Shown here: in pieces, positions 44,903 to 53,716 of the stretch
Numbering within the stretch: the first letter of the stretch is position 1
How the letters are laid out: each line of letters starts with the position of its first letter
NCBI RefSeq assembly: GCF_029910095.1
Contig: NZ_CP094526.1
Location: forward strand, 5,084,001 to 5,148,000
Reading direction: 5' to 3'
From: Bradyrhizobium sp. ISRA464
GTDB taxonomy: Bacteria; Pseudomonadota; Alphaproteobacteria; Rhizobiales; Xanthobacteraceae
DNA: 64,000 bases
The notes under the pieces: model-generated
What the model saw: only the letters and a program-made list of their open reading frames with translations
What the model was told of the DNA's origin: nothing
Databases searched by the model: none
Made by a program: the position numbers and the translations under genes

Positions 44903-45221
44903 CCTGCCAGGCTCTCGCACGACGTCGCACAGTTCGCGAAATCGGCAAGGTCGAGAAGATCACGCCGTCTTCGAGCTCCCAGCCACCGTCGATCCAGTCG
45001 GTGGCCGAGATGCGTACGAAGAGGCATGGTGGAGGGAATGGCCGCTCTCACCGCCCGCGTCACTTCGATATCGCGATCCGTCAAAGCTCCATTGCCCCTG
45101 GATCTCACCACAAAGGATCGAAGGATAGCGGCGATAGCGCGCTTCGACCGCGCGGTAAACGGCGAGCGGGTCAGTTGCATGAGATCGACGCCATAGTTCG
45201 TGCGAATATTTTCATTGCATA
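44903..45221. other. Interval between the sulfatase gene and the IS630 element
   Basis: A minus-strand frame of 93 codons (44899-45180) is open and continues toward the insertion element, so a fragment of an interrupted gene is conceivable, but I recognise no domain and saw no matching continuation on the other side of the element. Confidence 0.4.
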
Positions 45222-46401
45222 GTCTGATACCAACGGCCCCCGGATTTGACTCACATTTGGGATTCCCAAATCAGTGAGTTTCTGAATCGATGTTGCTGCG
45301 TAGACAGGAGCAATATCGATGGGGGCAGCGGTAGCGATTACGCGGCTTGATTTGACCGCGGGCGAGCTTCGGAAGGCGGCGCGCAGAGAGAAGAATAGTA
45401 CGGTAGCGCGGCGGATATTGGCGCTTGCGCTTGTGCTGGAGGGCGCGGACCGCAAGAAGGCAGCCGAAAGTTGCGGGATGGATCGTCAGACCCTGCGGGA
45501 CTGGGTGCATCGTTATAACGCCGAAGGCTTGGCGGGACTGCGGTCGCGCAAACCGACGGGACCGCGGTCGCGGCTGACGACAGAGCAGCAGGCCGAATTG
45601 GCCGCGTTGGTCGAGGCCGGTCCCGATCCTGAGCAGCATGGGGTCGTACGTTGGCGGCGGGTGGATTTGCGCGACGCGCTTGAGCGGCGGTTTGGCGTCA
45701 AACTGCACGAACGTTCGGTCGGCAAGGTTCTGGCCAAGCTCGGGTACCGCCGGCTCTCGGTGCGGCCGCGCCATCCGCAAGCCGATGAAGCGGCTCAGGA
45801 AGCGTTCAAAAAAACTTTGCTACGACCCTCACGACAACGCTCCCCGCTCACGCCCAAGGCAAGCCGATCGAAATCTGGTTCCAGGACGAGGCGCGGATCG
45901 GCCAGCAGGGCACGCTGACACGCGTGTGGGCCAAGCGTGGCTCACGGCCTCGCGCGCCGCGCGATCGACGTTACGATTGGGCTTATCTCTTCGGTGCCGC
46001 CTGTCCTCAACGTGGCGTCGCCGCGGGTCTTGTCATGCCGACGGCAAATGCAGAGGCGATGTCACTGCATTTGGAGGCAATCAGCCGCAAAGTTGCACCC
46101 GACGCACATGCCGTTCTCGTCTTCGACGGCGCCGGCTATCACAGTGCCGGCACCGTCCGAGCTCCGGAAAATATCACTCTGTTACAGCTGCCGCCTTATG
46201 CGCCCGAGCTCAATCCGATTGAAAACGTCTGGCAGTACCTGCGCGCCAACAAGCTCGCCATCACCGTCTTCGACGACTACGACGATATCGTCGCCAAGAC
46301 CTGCGAAGCCTGGAACTTCTTCGCAAATGATCCAGATCGCATCGCCTCAATCACAAGCCGCACTTGGGCAACAGTCAATCCTTAGGGCCATTGGTATGAC
46401 A
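45222..46401 (+). mobile_element. IS630-family insertion sequence
   Basis: About 1.18 kb holding one transposase gene read through a frameshift. The ends carry related inverted sequences: left TCTGATACCAACGGCCC from 45223 and, reading inward from the right, GTCATACCAATGGCCC ending near 46400, sharing ATACCAA-N-GGCCC. IS630 elements insert at TA; a TA abuts the left end, but I could not confirm a matching TA at the right, so the borders are approximate. Confidence 0.8.
45319..46385 (+). CDS. IS630-type transposase, -1 programmed frameshift
   Basis: First frame 45319-45918 carries the helix-turn-helix domains (AESCGMDRQTLRDWVHRYNA). At the A7 run 45808-45814, after TTC, a -1 shift enters the second frame, which ends at 46385. 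The joined product has the DDE catalytic set: IWFQDEARIGQQG, AVLVFDGAGYHSAG and PELNPIENVWQYLR. Slippage on an A-run is the known expression mode of several IS630 relatives, so both frames are probably functional. Full product about 355 aa. Confidence 0.88.
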
Positions 46402-46545
46402 ATCCACAGCCTTTTGGTTGATTGAGATTGCTACAGATTTTCTTCCTGTCAGAACGGGGGGCCCTGCGTCCACAATCACCCGTCCTCCGAACGTGAGGCG
46501 CTCGACTGGCCGCGATCGGGTTGATAAGCCCACCGCAAGGAGACT

Positions 46546-48069
46546 TTGAGTCGGGACATGACCGTTGCGATTGAGATGGGGCATACGACGGCAGGCGGCT
46601 CGGCCACTCTGGACCTCGAGGAACTGCTGGCAACGCGCCTGCTGGTGCAGGGCAATTCGGGGTCCGGCAAATCCCATCTGCTGCGCCGGCTGCTGGAACA
46701 GAGCGCCCCTTGGGTGCAGCAAACCATCGTTGACCCGGAAGGGGACTTCGTCACGCTGGCCGAACGTTTTGGTCACCTCGTAATCGATGCCGAGGACCAC
46801 ACTGAGCGGGGTCTGCAGGTCGCCGGCGAGCGAGCGCGCATCCATCGCGTCTCCACGGTGCTCAATCTCGAAGGGCTCGATGCCGAGAACCAGATGCGGC
46901 GCGCTGCCGCCTACCTGAGCGGACTTTTCGAGATTGCCCGCGATCACTGGTATCCGATGCTGGTGGTGGTGGATGAGGCCCAGCTGTTCGCGCCGGCGGT
47001 CGCCGGAGAGGTGTCGGACGAGGCACGCAAATTGTCGCTCGGGGCCATGACGAATCTGATGTGCCGCGGCCGCAAACGTGGGCTTGCGGGGGTGATCGCG
47101 ACCCAGCGACTGGCAAAGCTTGCCAAGAACGTCGCAGCGGAGGCGTCGAATTTCCTCATGGGCCGAACTTTCCTGGATATTGACATGGCGCGCGCCGCCG
47201 ATCTCCTGGGCATGGAGCGCCGGCAGGCCGAAGCCTTCCGGGATCTCGAACGCGGTCAATTCATGGCGCTGGGCCCTGCCCTCTCCCGTCGTCCCCTGGG
47301 TCTGCGCATCGGCCCCACGGAAACCCAGCCACGCAATGCACCGCCGAGACTTGTTCCGCTCCCCGGAGCGGCGCTGGAGGACGCACGCGCCATTATCCTG
47401 GCGGCCCCGCCACCGGAGAATATCCGGCCCCAGCGCCGGCCGGCGCCGGATCTCCTCGGCCAACTCATGGCCGCGAAGTCTGCAGCACTCGAAATGCGTC
47501 CCGAAGTCGCGGAACAAGGCCTCAACGCTGAGGAGTTGGCGGTGCGGCGTACGCGGCTCGATCGTATCCTGTGCGCCATCCTCGCAGAACCTGACGCGGG
47601 CTTCCGCGCCATCGGCGTCCTGTATCAGGAGTTCGTGGTCCGCTGCCGAATCGAGGGCCTCGGTTCGGCCGTGCCTGACCTGAGTGACTTCCGGCGCATG
47701 TTGACGCACGCTCGCGCCGGACTCGCCACCGACATGGCAGAGGATGACGCGTGGCAGGATGTCTCGGTCCGCGCCTCCATCCTGCCCGAGGACATGCAGG
47801 GTGTTTTCATGATGATCGCACGCGCAGCGAAAGAAGGCCGGCCCTGCCCAAGCGATGCCGCGATTGCCCGTGCCTATGGCACGCATTCGTTTCGCCGCGC
47901 ACGACGTTTGCTGACCTACATCGAGGAGCAAGGCCTCATCGTCTGCCAGCTTGATGGTGCCGGCCGACGAATCGTGACGCTCGTCGAACTCGCCTGGGCG
48001 ACGGCGCCGGGCGACCCCAACGCCGAGGAGCTGTCGGCCGAGGCGGACCCAAGCAGCCTGGCTCAATGA
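46546..48069 (+). CDS. HerA-like/DUF87 ATP-binding protein
   Basis: A 507-aa P-loop ATPase. Walker A is GNSGSGKSHLLRRLLE near residue 37, followed by IVDPEGDFVTLAERFG, a HerA-type motif. Walker B is PMLVVVDEAQLFAPA near 145, and RGRKRGLAGVIATQRLAKLA is the sensor/arginine region. The C-terminal 170 residues appear to be a separate helical, possibly winged-helix, domain (GTHSFRRARRLLTYIEEQG). Such proteins act as DNA translocases or in phage/mobile contexts. AAGGAGA at 46537 lies too near the TTG at 46546 and rather far from the ATG at 46558, so the start is unsettled. Confidence 0.82.
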   Translation: MSRDMTVAIEMGHTTAGGSATLDLEELLATRLLVQGNSGSGKSHLLRRLLEQSAPWVQQTIVDPEGDFVTLAERFGHLVIDAEDHTERGLQVAGERARIHRVSTVLNLEGLDAENQMRRAAAYLSGLFEIARDHWYPMLVVVDEAQLFAPAVAGEVSDEARKLSLGAMTNLMCRGRKRGLAGVIATQRLAKLAKNVAAEASNFLMGRTFLDIDMARAADLLGMERRQAEAFRDLERGQFMALGPALSRRPLGLRIGPTETQPRNAPPRLVPLPGAALEDARAIILAAPPPENIRPQRRPAPDLLGQLMAAKSAALEMRPEVAEQGLNAEELAVRRTRLDRILCAILAEPDAGFRAIGVLYQEFVVRCRIEGLGSAVPDLSDFRRMLTHARAGLATDMAEDDAWQDVSVRASILPEDMQGVFMMIARAAKEGRPCPSDAAIARAYGTHSFRRARRLLTYIEEQGLIVCQLDGAGRRIVTLVELAWATAPGDPNAEELSAEADPSSLAQ

Positions 48070-48121
48070 TGCGATGCTTGGGCACGCCAGGCTGAACCTC
48101 CTCCAATCCCACCTTTGCCCG

Positions 48122-49174
48122 CTAGCGAAATTGCCAGCACCAATATGCGTCACCGCGATCGCGCCGCTCCGTGACGTCAACGCCAACGAAGCGGTCATGC
48201 GCCAGCGCCGCTCCAACCCACAGTTCATTCCAAGCATCGAAGACGGCCGGAGACAGTGCCTCGCGTTCCGCCATCAGGCGCCATGACGTCTGTCGGACAG
48301 TTGCGATGGCGCCTTCTGTTCGCAGTTGCGCATCGTCGCCCTGCCCGACCGCAAGCTTGGCGAACGCCGCGGCGAACCCCGCAGGCCCCGGTCCGACGCC
48401 TCCCAGAAGCGATGCGACCTCGTCGAAGGTGTGCATTCCGACCAGACGCGCGGCCGCGCCGGCGAGATGGCCGCCCGATTCGGGGCCGAGCACCGCGATC
48501 GTTTCCGGAACGATCGAGGTGATGTATTCCATCGCATAGTTGCGCAGCACCTTCTGCAGCCGCGCTTCGGGCCAGGCATTGTCGGGGAGCCGCGGGGCGA
48601 GATCTGCCCGGAACGGAGGACAACGCTCACCGGGCGAAAACTGCAAGCGCTCCTCGGGAGCGAGGTCGTGATCCCACTCCTTGTAATAGCCTTCGAGGCC
48701 GGGCTGACCGTCCACGGTCTGGCCCGTGCATACGAACCCCAGTCTCGGATTGCCGAGGACGACGCCGTTGTTGGCGTGCCACCCCCACAACATGGCGCGC
48801 GACACCTCCGAGGGAATGCCGCAGATCGCCGTTCCCGACCAGATCCACCGCGGCGGCGGATAGCGCACCCAGGCCTTCTTGTCGCTTTCGTAGACATATT
48901 CGACCTTCACGCCGCCGACCTGGTTCGACAGATAATGATATTGCGCGCAGGCCACCGCATGAGGGAGACGATCGAGACCGAGCTTCTGCAGGCCCGGAAC
49001 GAAGCGCGCCAGTTGCTGCCGCCTGAACGTCTTGAACACCACGTCGGCGGCGCGCGCGGCACCGGCGCGAGACGAGATCATCAGGATCAGTCCCGTCAGA
49101 TAGGAGTGGTAGATCAGCTCGATCGCGCGATAGGCCGCGACGTCGTCCTTTGTGCTGCCTGATCCCTGGCTCAT
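48122..49174 (-). CDS. Conserved protein of unknown function, coupled to a TetR regulator
   Basis: A 350-aa protein. I do not recognise a family. Conserved-looking aromatic blocks are VRYPPPRWIWSGTAICGIPS, LWGWHANNGVVLGNPRLGFV and GYYKEWDHDLAPEERLQFSP, and a C-terminal WNELWVGAALAHDRF. No signal peptide, P-loop or Rossmann glycine motif is seen. Its start overlaps the TetR stop by 4 nt (ATGA), so they are expressed together, divergent from the binding protein and enoyl-CoA hydratase. By context it may act in the same catabolic route, perhaps on an acyl-CoA or aromatic substrate. Confidence 0.7.
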   Translation of the reverse strand: MSQGSGSTKDDVAAYRAIELIYHSYLTGLILMISSRAGAARAADVVFKTFRRQQLARFVPGLQKLGLDRLPHAVACAQYHYLSNQVGGVKVEYVYESDKKAWVRYPPPRWIWSGTAICGIPSEVSRAMLWGWHANNGVVLGNPRLGFVCTGQTVDGQPGLEGYYKEWDHDLAPEERLQFSPGERCPPFRADLAPRLPDNAWPEARLQKVLRNYAMEYITSIVPETIAVLGPESGGHLAGAAARLVGMHTFDEVASLLGGVGPGPAGFAAAFAKLAVGQGDDAQLRTEGAIATVRQTSWRLMAEREALSPAVFDAWNELWVGAALAHDRFVGVDVTERRDRGDAYWCWQFR

Positions 49175-49812
49175 TTCTTCTTCTCCAAACCGGCGACCAC
49201 GAAATCTGCAATCTGCTCCGCCAGACGCCTCTTCGCCGCCTGCGTTTCCCCCGAGCGAGGCTGATACCAGCGCGATGTCCAGTTCAGGGCGCCGAGCAGC
49301 GGCTTTGCGGCGAGCTTCGCGTCGACCGACCTGAACTCTCCGGACTCAACGCCATCCTTGATGACGCGGATATAGAGGTTCTCGTTTGCCTCGCGCAGCG
49401 CCGCGACCTCCGCGAGTTCCGCCCTTTCGCTCTCGTTGGTGCGCTCCAGAAGATGCATTTCCAGTCCCTGCGCGATCACGCGGAGATACGCCAGGTGATC
49501 GATGACGAGGATCGTGTGCGCGACCGCCATGCCGTGCAGCCGCTCGCGCGCGGACAGTTTCGCTTCGAAGGACGGTCGGATCGCGGCTTGCGTCAGCTCC
49601 ATTCCGCGGCGATGCACCGCGAAGAAGAGCTCCGACTTGCTGCGGTAGTAGTAATAGATCGCGCCTTTCGTCGAGCCGATCTCGTCGCTGACCCGGTCGA
49701 GCGACGTCGCGGCGAAGCCCTGGCGCATGAAGGCGCGCGCGGCGGCGTCGAGAATATCGACCCTGCGATCGGCCAGCGGTTGGCCGCCTTCGATCTTGCC
49801 CAGCTTGCTCAC
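49171..49812 (-). CDS. TetR-family transcriptional regulator
   Basis: A 213-aa repressor-type protein. I use the GTG at 49812 with AGGAGG 6 nt upstream; another GTG at 49842 lacks this. The HTH is RRVDILDAAARAFMRQGFAA then TSLDRVSDEIGSTKGAIYYY in the first 65 residues; the C-terminal ligand domain is helical. It probably binds the two 18-bp repeats at 49846-49885, controlling itself and the divergent operon, with an acyl-CoA-type effector likely from the neighbouring genes (inference). Confidence 0.9.
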   Translation of the reverse strand: MSKLGKIEGGQPLADRRVDILDAAARAFMRQGFAATSLDRVSDEIGSTKGAIYYYYRSKSELFFAVHRRGMELTQAAIRPSFEAKLSARERLHGMAVAHTILVIDHLAYLRVIAQGLEMHLLERTNESERAELAEVAALREANENLYIRVIKDGVESGEFRSVDAKLAAKPLLGALNWTSRWYQPRSGETQAAKRRLAEQIADFVVAGLEKKK

Positions 49813-49845
49813 ATAGCCCTCCTGCGTCGGCGCCGTTGACACCAG

Positions 49846-49885
49846 AACATACTACTCAGTAGCATGCAACATACTACTCGGTATC
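49846..49885. promoter_or_regulatory. Two direct repeats, probable TetR operators
   Basis: AACATACTACTCAGTAGC at 49846-49863 and AACATACTACTCGGTATC at 49868-49885 match at 15 of 18 positions with a 22-bp period, two helical turns apart. Each contains a partial palindrome (CTACT-C-AGTAG; ATAC-N6-GTAT). They lie between the TetR start and the divergent operon. Confidence 0.75.
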
Positions 49886-49903
49886 TAGCACGGATCGGCA
49901 TCG

Positions 49904-50045
49904 GTGACGGACGACTATGCGGGGCTGCGTATCCTCGACGTGAGCCAGGGGTTTGCTGGGCCCTATAGCGGCGCGATCCTCGCGCACGGCGGCGCTTCCG
50001 TGATCAAGGTCGAGCCGCCGGCCGGAGGCTGGGCGCGCTCGATCG
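49904..50045 (+). pseudogene. 5' fragment of a class III (CaiB/BaiF) CoA-transferase gene
   Basis: From GTG 49904 the frame reads YAGLRILDVSQGFAGPYSGA, then ILAHGGASVIKVEPPAGGWA and RSIGG, the N-terminal 45 residues of class III CoA transferases, then loses similarity. The frame stays open and runs in frame into the solute-binding protein that starts at 50102. The remaining 350 or so residues of the enzyme are absent. It lies immediately after the TetR operators and so is probably still transcribed as leader. Confidence 0.78.
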
Positions 50046-50101
50046 GCGGTCACACCGTCTTCAGACACGTGCCCAACAAAACAAGAAAAGACAGGTGGAA
50101 A

Positions 50102-51322
50102 ATGAAAGCAAAGATGAAGACGAGTGCCGTGGTCGCCGGGCTTCTGGCGAGCCTGATGGCTTCCTCCGCGATGGCCCAGGTGTCCGACAACGTCGTGCGC
50201 ATCGGCATCCTCAACGACATGACCGGCATCTATGCGGATGCCGGCGGCAAGGGCTCGATCCTTGCGGCCCAGCTCGCGGCCGAGGATTTCGGCGGCAAGG
50301 TCGCCGGCGCGCCGATCGAGATCATCTCGGCCGATCACGCCAACAAGCCCGATATCGCGGCCAACCTGGCCCGCCAGGAATACGACGCACAGGGCGTCGA
50401 CGTCATCGCCGATGGCGGCTCGTCGGCGGCGGCGCTCGCGATGCAGAACGTTTCGCGGGAGCGCAAGAAGATCATCCTGTTGTCCGGCCCTGCCACCGCT
50501 GAGATCACCGGCAAGGCCTGTTCGCCGTACAGCTTTCACTGGATGTACGACACCTATGCGCTCGCCGCGGCTCCTCCTGCGGGCGTGTTGAAGCGCGGTG
50601 GCGACACCTGGTTCTTCATCACCGCCGACTATGCGTTCGGCAAGTCGATGGAGAGCGAGGCGACGAAGCGGATCGTCGCCGACGGCGGCAAGATCATCGG
50701 CGGCGTCCGCGCGCCGCTCGACACGCCCGACTTCTCCTCGTTCCTGCTGCAGGCGCAGGGCTCCGGCGCCAAGGTGCTCGCGCTGGCGACCGCCGGAAGC
50801 GACACCAGCAACGCGATCAAGCAAGCGCAGGAATACAACGTGATCGGACCGAACACGCAGGTCGTCACCTTCCTGATGTTCATCAACGATGTCGACGCCA
50901 TGGGCCTCAAGAACGGACAGGGCCTCGTCTCCTCGACGACCTACTATCATGACCTCGACGACGGCAGTCGTGCCTTCGCAAAGCGCTTCTGGGACAAGAT
51001 GGGACGCCCGCCGTCGATCGTGCAGGCGGGCGTCTACAGCTCCGTGGTCCACTATCTGAAGGCGGTCGCCGCGACAGGAACGGACGATGGCGACAAGGTC
51101 GCCGCCAAGATGCGCGAAATGCCGGTCGAGGATGCTTTCACCCATGGCGCAAAGATCCGCGCCGACGGCCGTCTGCTTCGCGATCTCTACGTGACCGAGG
51201 TCAAGAAGCCGGAGGAATCGAAGGGCCCCTGGGACTACTGGAAGATCGTCGCCACCATTCCCGGAGACAAGGCGTGGCGTCCCGCCGAAGAGAGCGAGTG
51301 TCCCCTTCTGAAAACCAACTAG
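50102..51322 (+). CDS. ABC transporter substrate-binding protein, Leu/Ile/Val-type
   Basis: A 406-aa periplasmic binding protein. The ATG at 50102 has AGGTGG upstream and starts the signal peptide MKAKMKTSAVVAGLLASLMA (cleavage near SSAMAQ). The mature start is VVRIGILNDMTGIYADAGGK; APIEIISADHANKPDIAANL and FFITADYAFGKSMESEATKR are the blocks shared with the other copies. Followed 18 nt later by an enoyl-CoA hydratase gene, so the ligand may be a carboxylic acid degraded via CoA esters (inference). No permease genes nearby. Confidence 0.92.
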   Translation: MKAKMKTSAVVAGLLASLMASSAMAQVSDNVVRIGILNDMTGIYADAGGKGSILAAQLAAEDFGGKVAGAPIEIISADHANKPDIAANLARQEYDAQGVDVIADGGSSAAALAMQNVSRERKKIILLSGPATAEITGKACSPYSFHWMYDTYALAAAPPAGVLKRGGDTWFFITADYAFGKSMESEATKRIVADGGKIIGGVRAPLDTPDFSSFLLQAQGSGAKVLALATAGSDTSNAIKQAQEYNVIGPNTQVVTFLMFINDVDAMGLKNGQGLVSSTTYYHDLDDGSRAFAKRFWDKMGRPPSIVQAGVYSSVVHYLKAVAATGTDDGDKVAAKMREMPVEDAFTHGAKIRADGRLLRDLYVTEVKKPEESKGPWDYWKIVATIPGDKAWRPAEESECPLLKTN

Positions 51323-51340
51323 GCCGAGGAGCGTCGGGGC

Positions 51341-52114
51341 ATGGCGGATCACCGCAAGCTCGTTGTCGAGAACGATGGTCCGGTCACGATCATCACCATC
51401 AACCGCCCGGAAGTTCGCAATGCCCTCGACAATGAGACGGCGGCGGCATTGACCGCCGCGCTGCGTGCGTTTGACGCAGCGCCTGACCAAGCCGTCGCGG
51501 TCCTGACCGGTGCGGGGGGTCACTTCTGCGCCGGGGCCGACCTGAAGGAGCTCGCCGCAGGCCGCGAATACCGGCCGTGGGCGGGCGATCCCGACGGCCC
51601 GTGTCACGACCTGCTGTCGAAGCCGGTCATTGCCGCGGTGGCGGGCTATGCATGCGCGGGCGGTCTCGGCGTCGCGCTGCGCTGCGACCTTCGCGTGGCG
51701 GAGGAAGGCTCGACCTTTGCCGTACTGTCGCGGCGATGGGGCGTTCCGATGAGCGACGGCACCACGGTGAGGTTGCCCCGCCTGATCGGCGCCGGCCGAG
51801 CCCTCGACATGCTGCTGACCGCAAGGAAAGTGTCGGGAGCGGAAGCCGTCGCCTTGGGGCTGGCCGACCGGCTGGTGCCGAACGGGCAAGCCCTGCCCGC
51901 GGCCATCGCGCTCGCGCGCGAGATCGCCGCCTTTCCTCAGATCGCAATGCGCTCCGACAGGATGTCCGCCATACGCCAATGGAACCTGTCGGAGGAGCAG
52001 GCGCTCGCGCTCGAGGCCAGCCTGTCGATCGAGGCGAGGCAGAAGGAAGCACGCAGCGGCGCTGCCCGCTTCGCGTCCGGCGCGGGTCGCCACGGCTCGA
52101 TCGAGAAGGAATAG
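51341..52114 (+). CDS. Enoyl-CoA hydratase/isomerase family protein
   Basis: A 257-aa crotonase-fold enzyme. It has ITINRPEVRNALDNETAAAL at the N-terminus, the oxyanion-hole strand GGHFCAGADLKELAAG near residue 62 and the second oxyanion segment AGYACAGGLGVALRCDLRVA near 105. The usual catalytic Glu pair is not both evident (RRWGVPMSDGTT replaces the common E-x-x-x-G), so hydratase versus isomerase or hydrolase activity cannot be decided. Operon with the binding protein and the oxidoreductase 3 nt downstream. Confidence 0.9.
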   Translation: MADHRKLVVENDGPVTIITINRPEVRNALDNETAAALTAALRAFDAAPDQAVAVLTGAGGHFCAGADLKELAAGREYRPWAGDPDGPCHDLLSKPVIAAVAGYACAGGLGVALRCDLRVAEEGSTFAVLSRRWGVPMSDGTTVRLPRLIGAGRALDMLLTARKVSGAEAVALGLADRLVPNGQALPAAIALAREIAAFPQIAMRSDRMSAIRQWNLSEEQALALEASLSIEARQKEARSGAARFASGAGRHGSIEKE

Positions 52115-52117
52115 TCC

Positions 52118-53131
52118 ATGCGCGCGGTGGTCGGTCACCAGTTTGGCGGCATCGACGATTTGCGTCTCGAAGACGTGCCCCCTCCGTCTCTTGCGCCGGG
52201 GACTATCCGGATCTCGGTCCACGCGGCTGGCGTGAGCTTTGCAAACCTGTTGTTCATTGCGGGCAAGCACCAGAACCGTCCGTCGGTCCCCTTCATTCCC
52301 GGAACCGAGATCGCCGGCATCATCACCGAAATCGCTCCCGATGTCGCAACGCCGCTGCGCGTCGGAGACCGCGTATGCGCCGGATTGCCGTCGGGTGGAT
52401 TTGCCGAGGAAGCAATCGTCGACGCCGGCAACGTCTTCGCAATTCCCGACGCGCTGAGCTTTGCCGGCGCGACGCTGTTTCCGACCATCTATGCCACGGC
52501 CTATGCCGGCCTCACCTGGCGCGCCAACCTCAAGGCCGGCGAAACCCTGCTCGTCCACGGCGCGGCCGGAGCGAGCGGATTGGCCGCCGTCGAGATCGGG
52601 CGCGCGTTGGGGGCTCGGGTGATCGCGACGGCCGGCGGCGAGCGCAAGCTCGACACCGCAAGGCGCTTCGGTGCGGATCACGCGATCGACTACAAGCGCC
52701 GGGATTTTCGCGAAGCCGTTCTCGAGATCACGAACGAACGCGGTGCGGACGTTGTGTTCGATCCCGTGGGCGGCGACGTCTTCGACAACTCTTTGCGCTG
52801 CATCGCCCCGCTCGGCCGCATCCTGCCGATCGGCTTTGCCTCCGGCCGCATTCCCCAGATTCCGGCCAATATCGTTCTCGTGAAGAACCTCACTGTGATC
52901 GGCCTCTATTGGGGATTCTACATGGCGTGGGGCAAGTCCAGGGCGGATGCAGCGCTGCGCGCGCAAGTCAGGACCTTGTTCGACGAGTTGTTTGCGCTCT
53001 ACGAGGCCGGAAAGCTTGGCGCCCCCGTCGACCAGACGCTCCCTCTCTCGCAATTCGCTGACGGCCTTCGACGCGTAGAGCAGAGGCAAGTCATCGGCAA
53101 GATCGTTCTTACGCCAGGGGAAACGGCTTGA
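52118..53131 (+). CDS. NADPH:quinone oxidoreductase family (zinc-independent MDR)
   Basis: A 337-aa medium-chain reductase: GroES-like domain (residues 1-130, FIPGTEIAGIITEIAPD) and Rossmann domain with VHGAAGASGLAAVEIGRALG near 147, continuing into ARVIATAGGERKLDTARRFG. The zinc ligands of alcohol dehydrogenases are absent, placing it in the quinone oxidoreductase/enoyl reductase group. It may reduce an enoyl-CoA or enone made in this pathway. Starts 3 nt after the hydratase stop and ends the operon. Confidence 0.9.
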   Translation: MRAVVGHQFGGIDDLRLEDVPPPSLAPGTIRISVHAAGVSFANLLFIAGKHQNRPSVPFIPGTEIAGIITEIAPDVATPLRVGDRVCAGLPSGGFAEEAIVDAGNVFAIPDALSFAGATLFPTIYATAYAGLTWRANLKAGETLLVHGAAGASGLAAVEIGRALGARVIATAGGERKLDTARRFGADHAIDYKRRDFREAVLEITNERGADVVFDPVGGDVFDNSLRCIAPLGRILPIGFASGRIPQIPANIVLVKNLTVIGLYWGFYMAWGKSRADAALRAQVRTLFDELFALYEAGKLGAPVDQTLPLSQFADGLRRVEQRQVIGKIVLTPGETA

Positions 53132-53214
53132 CCGAACAAGCCGTCGGACCGACTTTCGAAGCGCCATTCCGTGCCCTGTGCGTGCTCGATTCGGACAAGG
53201 CGTCGCCGCTCCTG

Positions 53215-53650
53215 TTGCCGTGCGACCGCAATCTCGCGGCACGAGGTGTCCGAGCTTTGCTTCTCGTTTCGCCCTCTCTTGATCAGAGGGCGCAGGGAAA
53301 GCCGGGTGCCGATCGCACCCATGGGTCCCGAGCAAATGGAAAGCTCGGGAGGTAGGACCACAGGCGAAACCGGAACGATCCCGGCTTTCCCTGCGCGATG
53401 GTTTACGGCTTATACGTGCTCTCCCCGGCGAGACTCGGCTTTGTTGTCACCGTCTTTGCAAAAGCGCTTCGCGCTTTGCAAGGAGACACCTGCCACTAGG
53501 GCGTCAGGCCTGCACGACTTCACCGTCCGCTATCTGCCACGCTCGTCAGCCGTGACATCGGCGTCCACCGCATCTCGACCCAACACTCGTGACGATCGCG
53601 AAGCGCCCCTCAGGCGGGTGAGACGGGCCATTCATACACTGAGTTGCGCT
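53215..53650. repeat. Structured interspersed repeat of the bradyrhizobial type
   Basis: Non-coding block with nested inverted repeats. A hairpin CGCCCTCT/AGAGGGCG lies at 53270-53292. A 17-bp perfect stem GCGCAGGGAAAGCCGGG (53290-53306) pairs with 53380-53396 and encloses two smaller hairpins (53304-53320 and 53326-53350). A further hairpin lies at 53456-53481 (TTGCAAAAGCGC-TTC-GCGCTTTGCAA). The order and wording match, from memory, a repeat present many times in Bradyrhizobium genomes and often mis-called as short proteins. The boundaries are estimates. Confidence 0.7.
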
Positions 53651-53716
53651 TCTGAAAAACAGAAATATTTTTGCGTGAGGGACTTGCGCCGTCGGGCAAC
53701 TCAGTGATTGGCAGGC

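Noticed and set aside
46375..48237. Minus-strand open frame of 620 codons
   Set aside because: Antisense to the HerA-like ATPase with Walker motifs on the plus strand; no recognisable domain.
49874..53335. Minus-strand open frame of about 1,150 codons
   Set aside because: It runs opposite to the binding-protein, hydratase and oxidoreductase genes, whose motifs are unambiguous; its predicted product is Arg/Asp-rich shadow sequence.
53128..53707. Short proteins in the intergenic repeat
   Set aside because: They coincide with nested hairpins and match the wording of a dispersed repeat often mis-annotated as protein.
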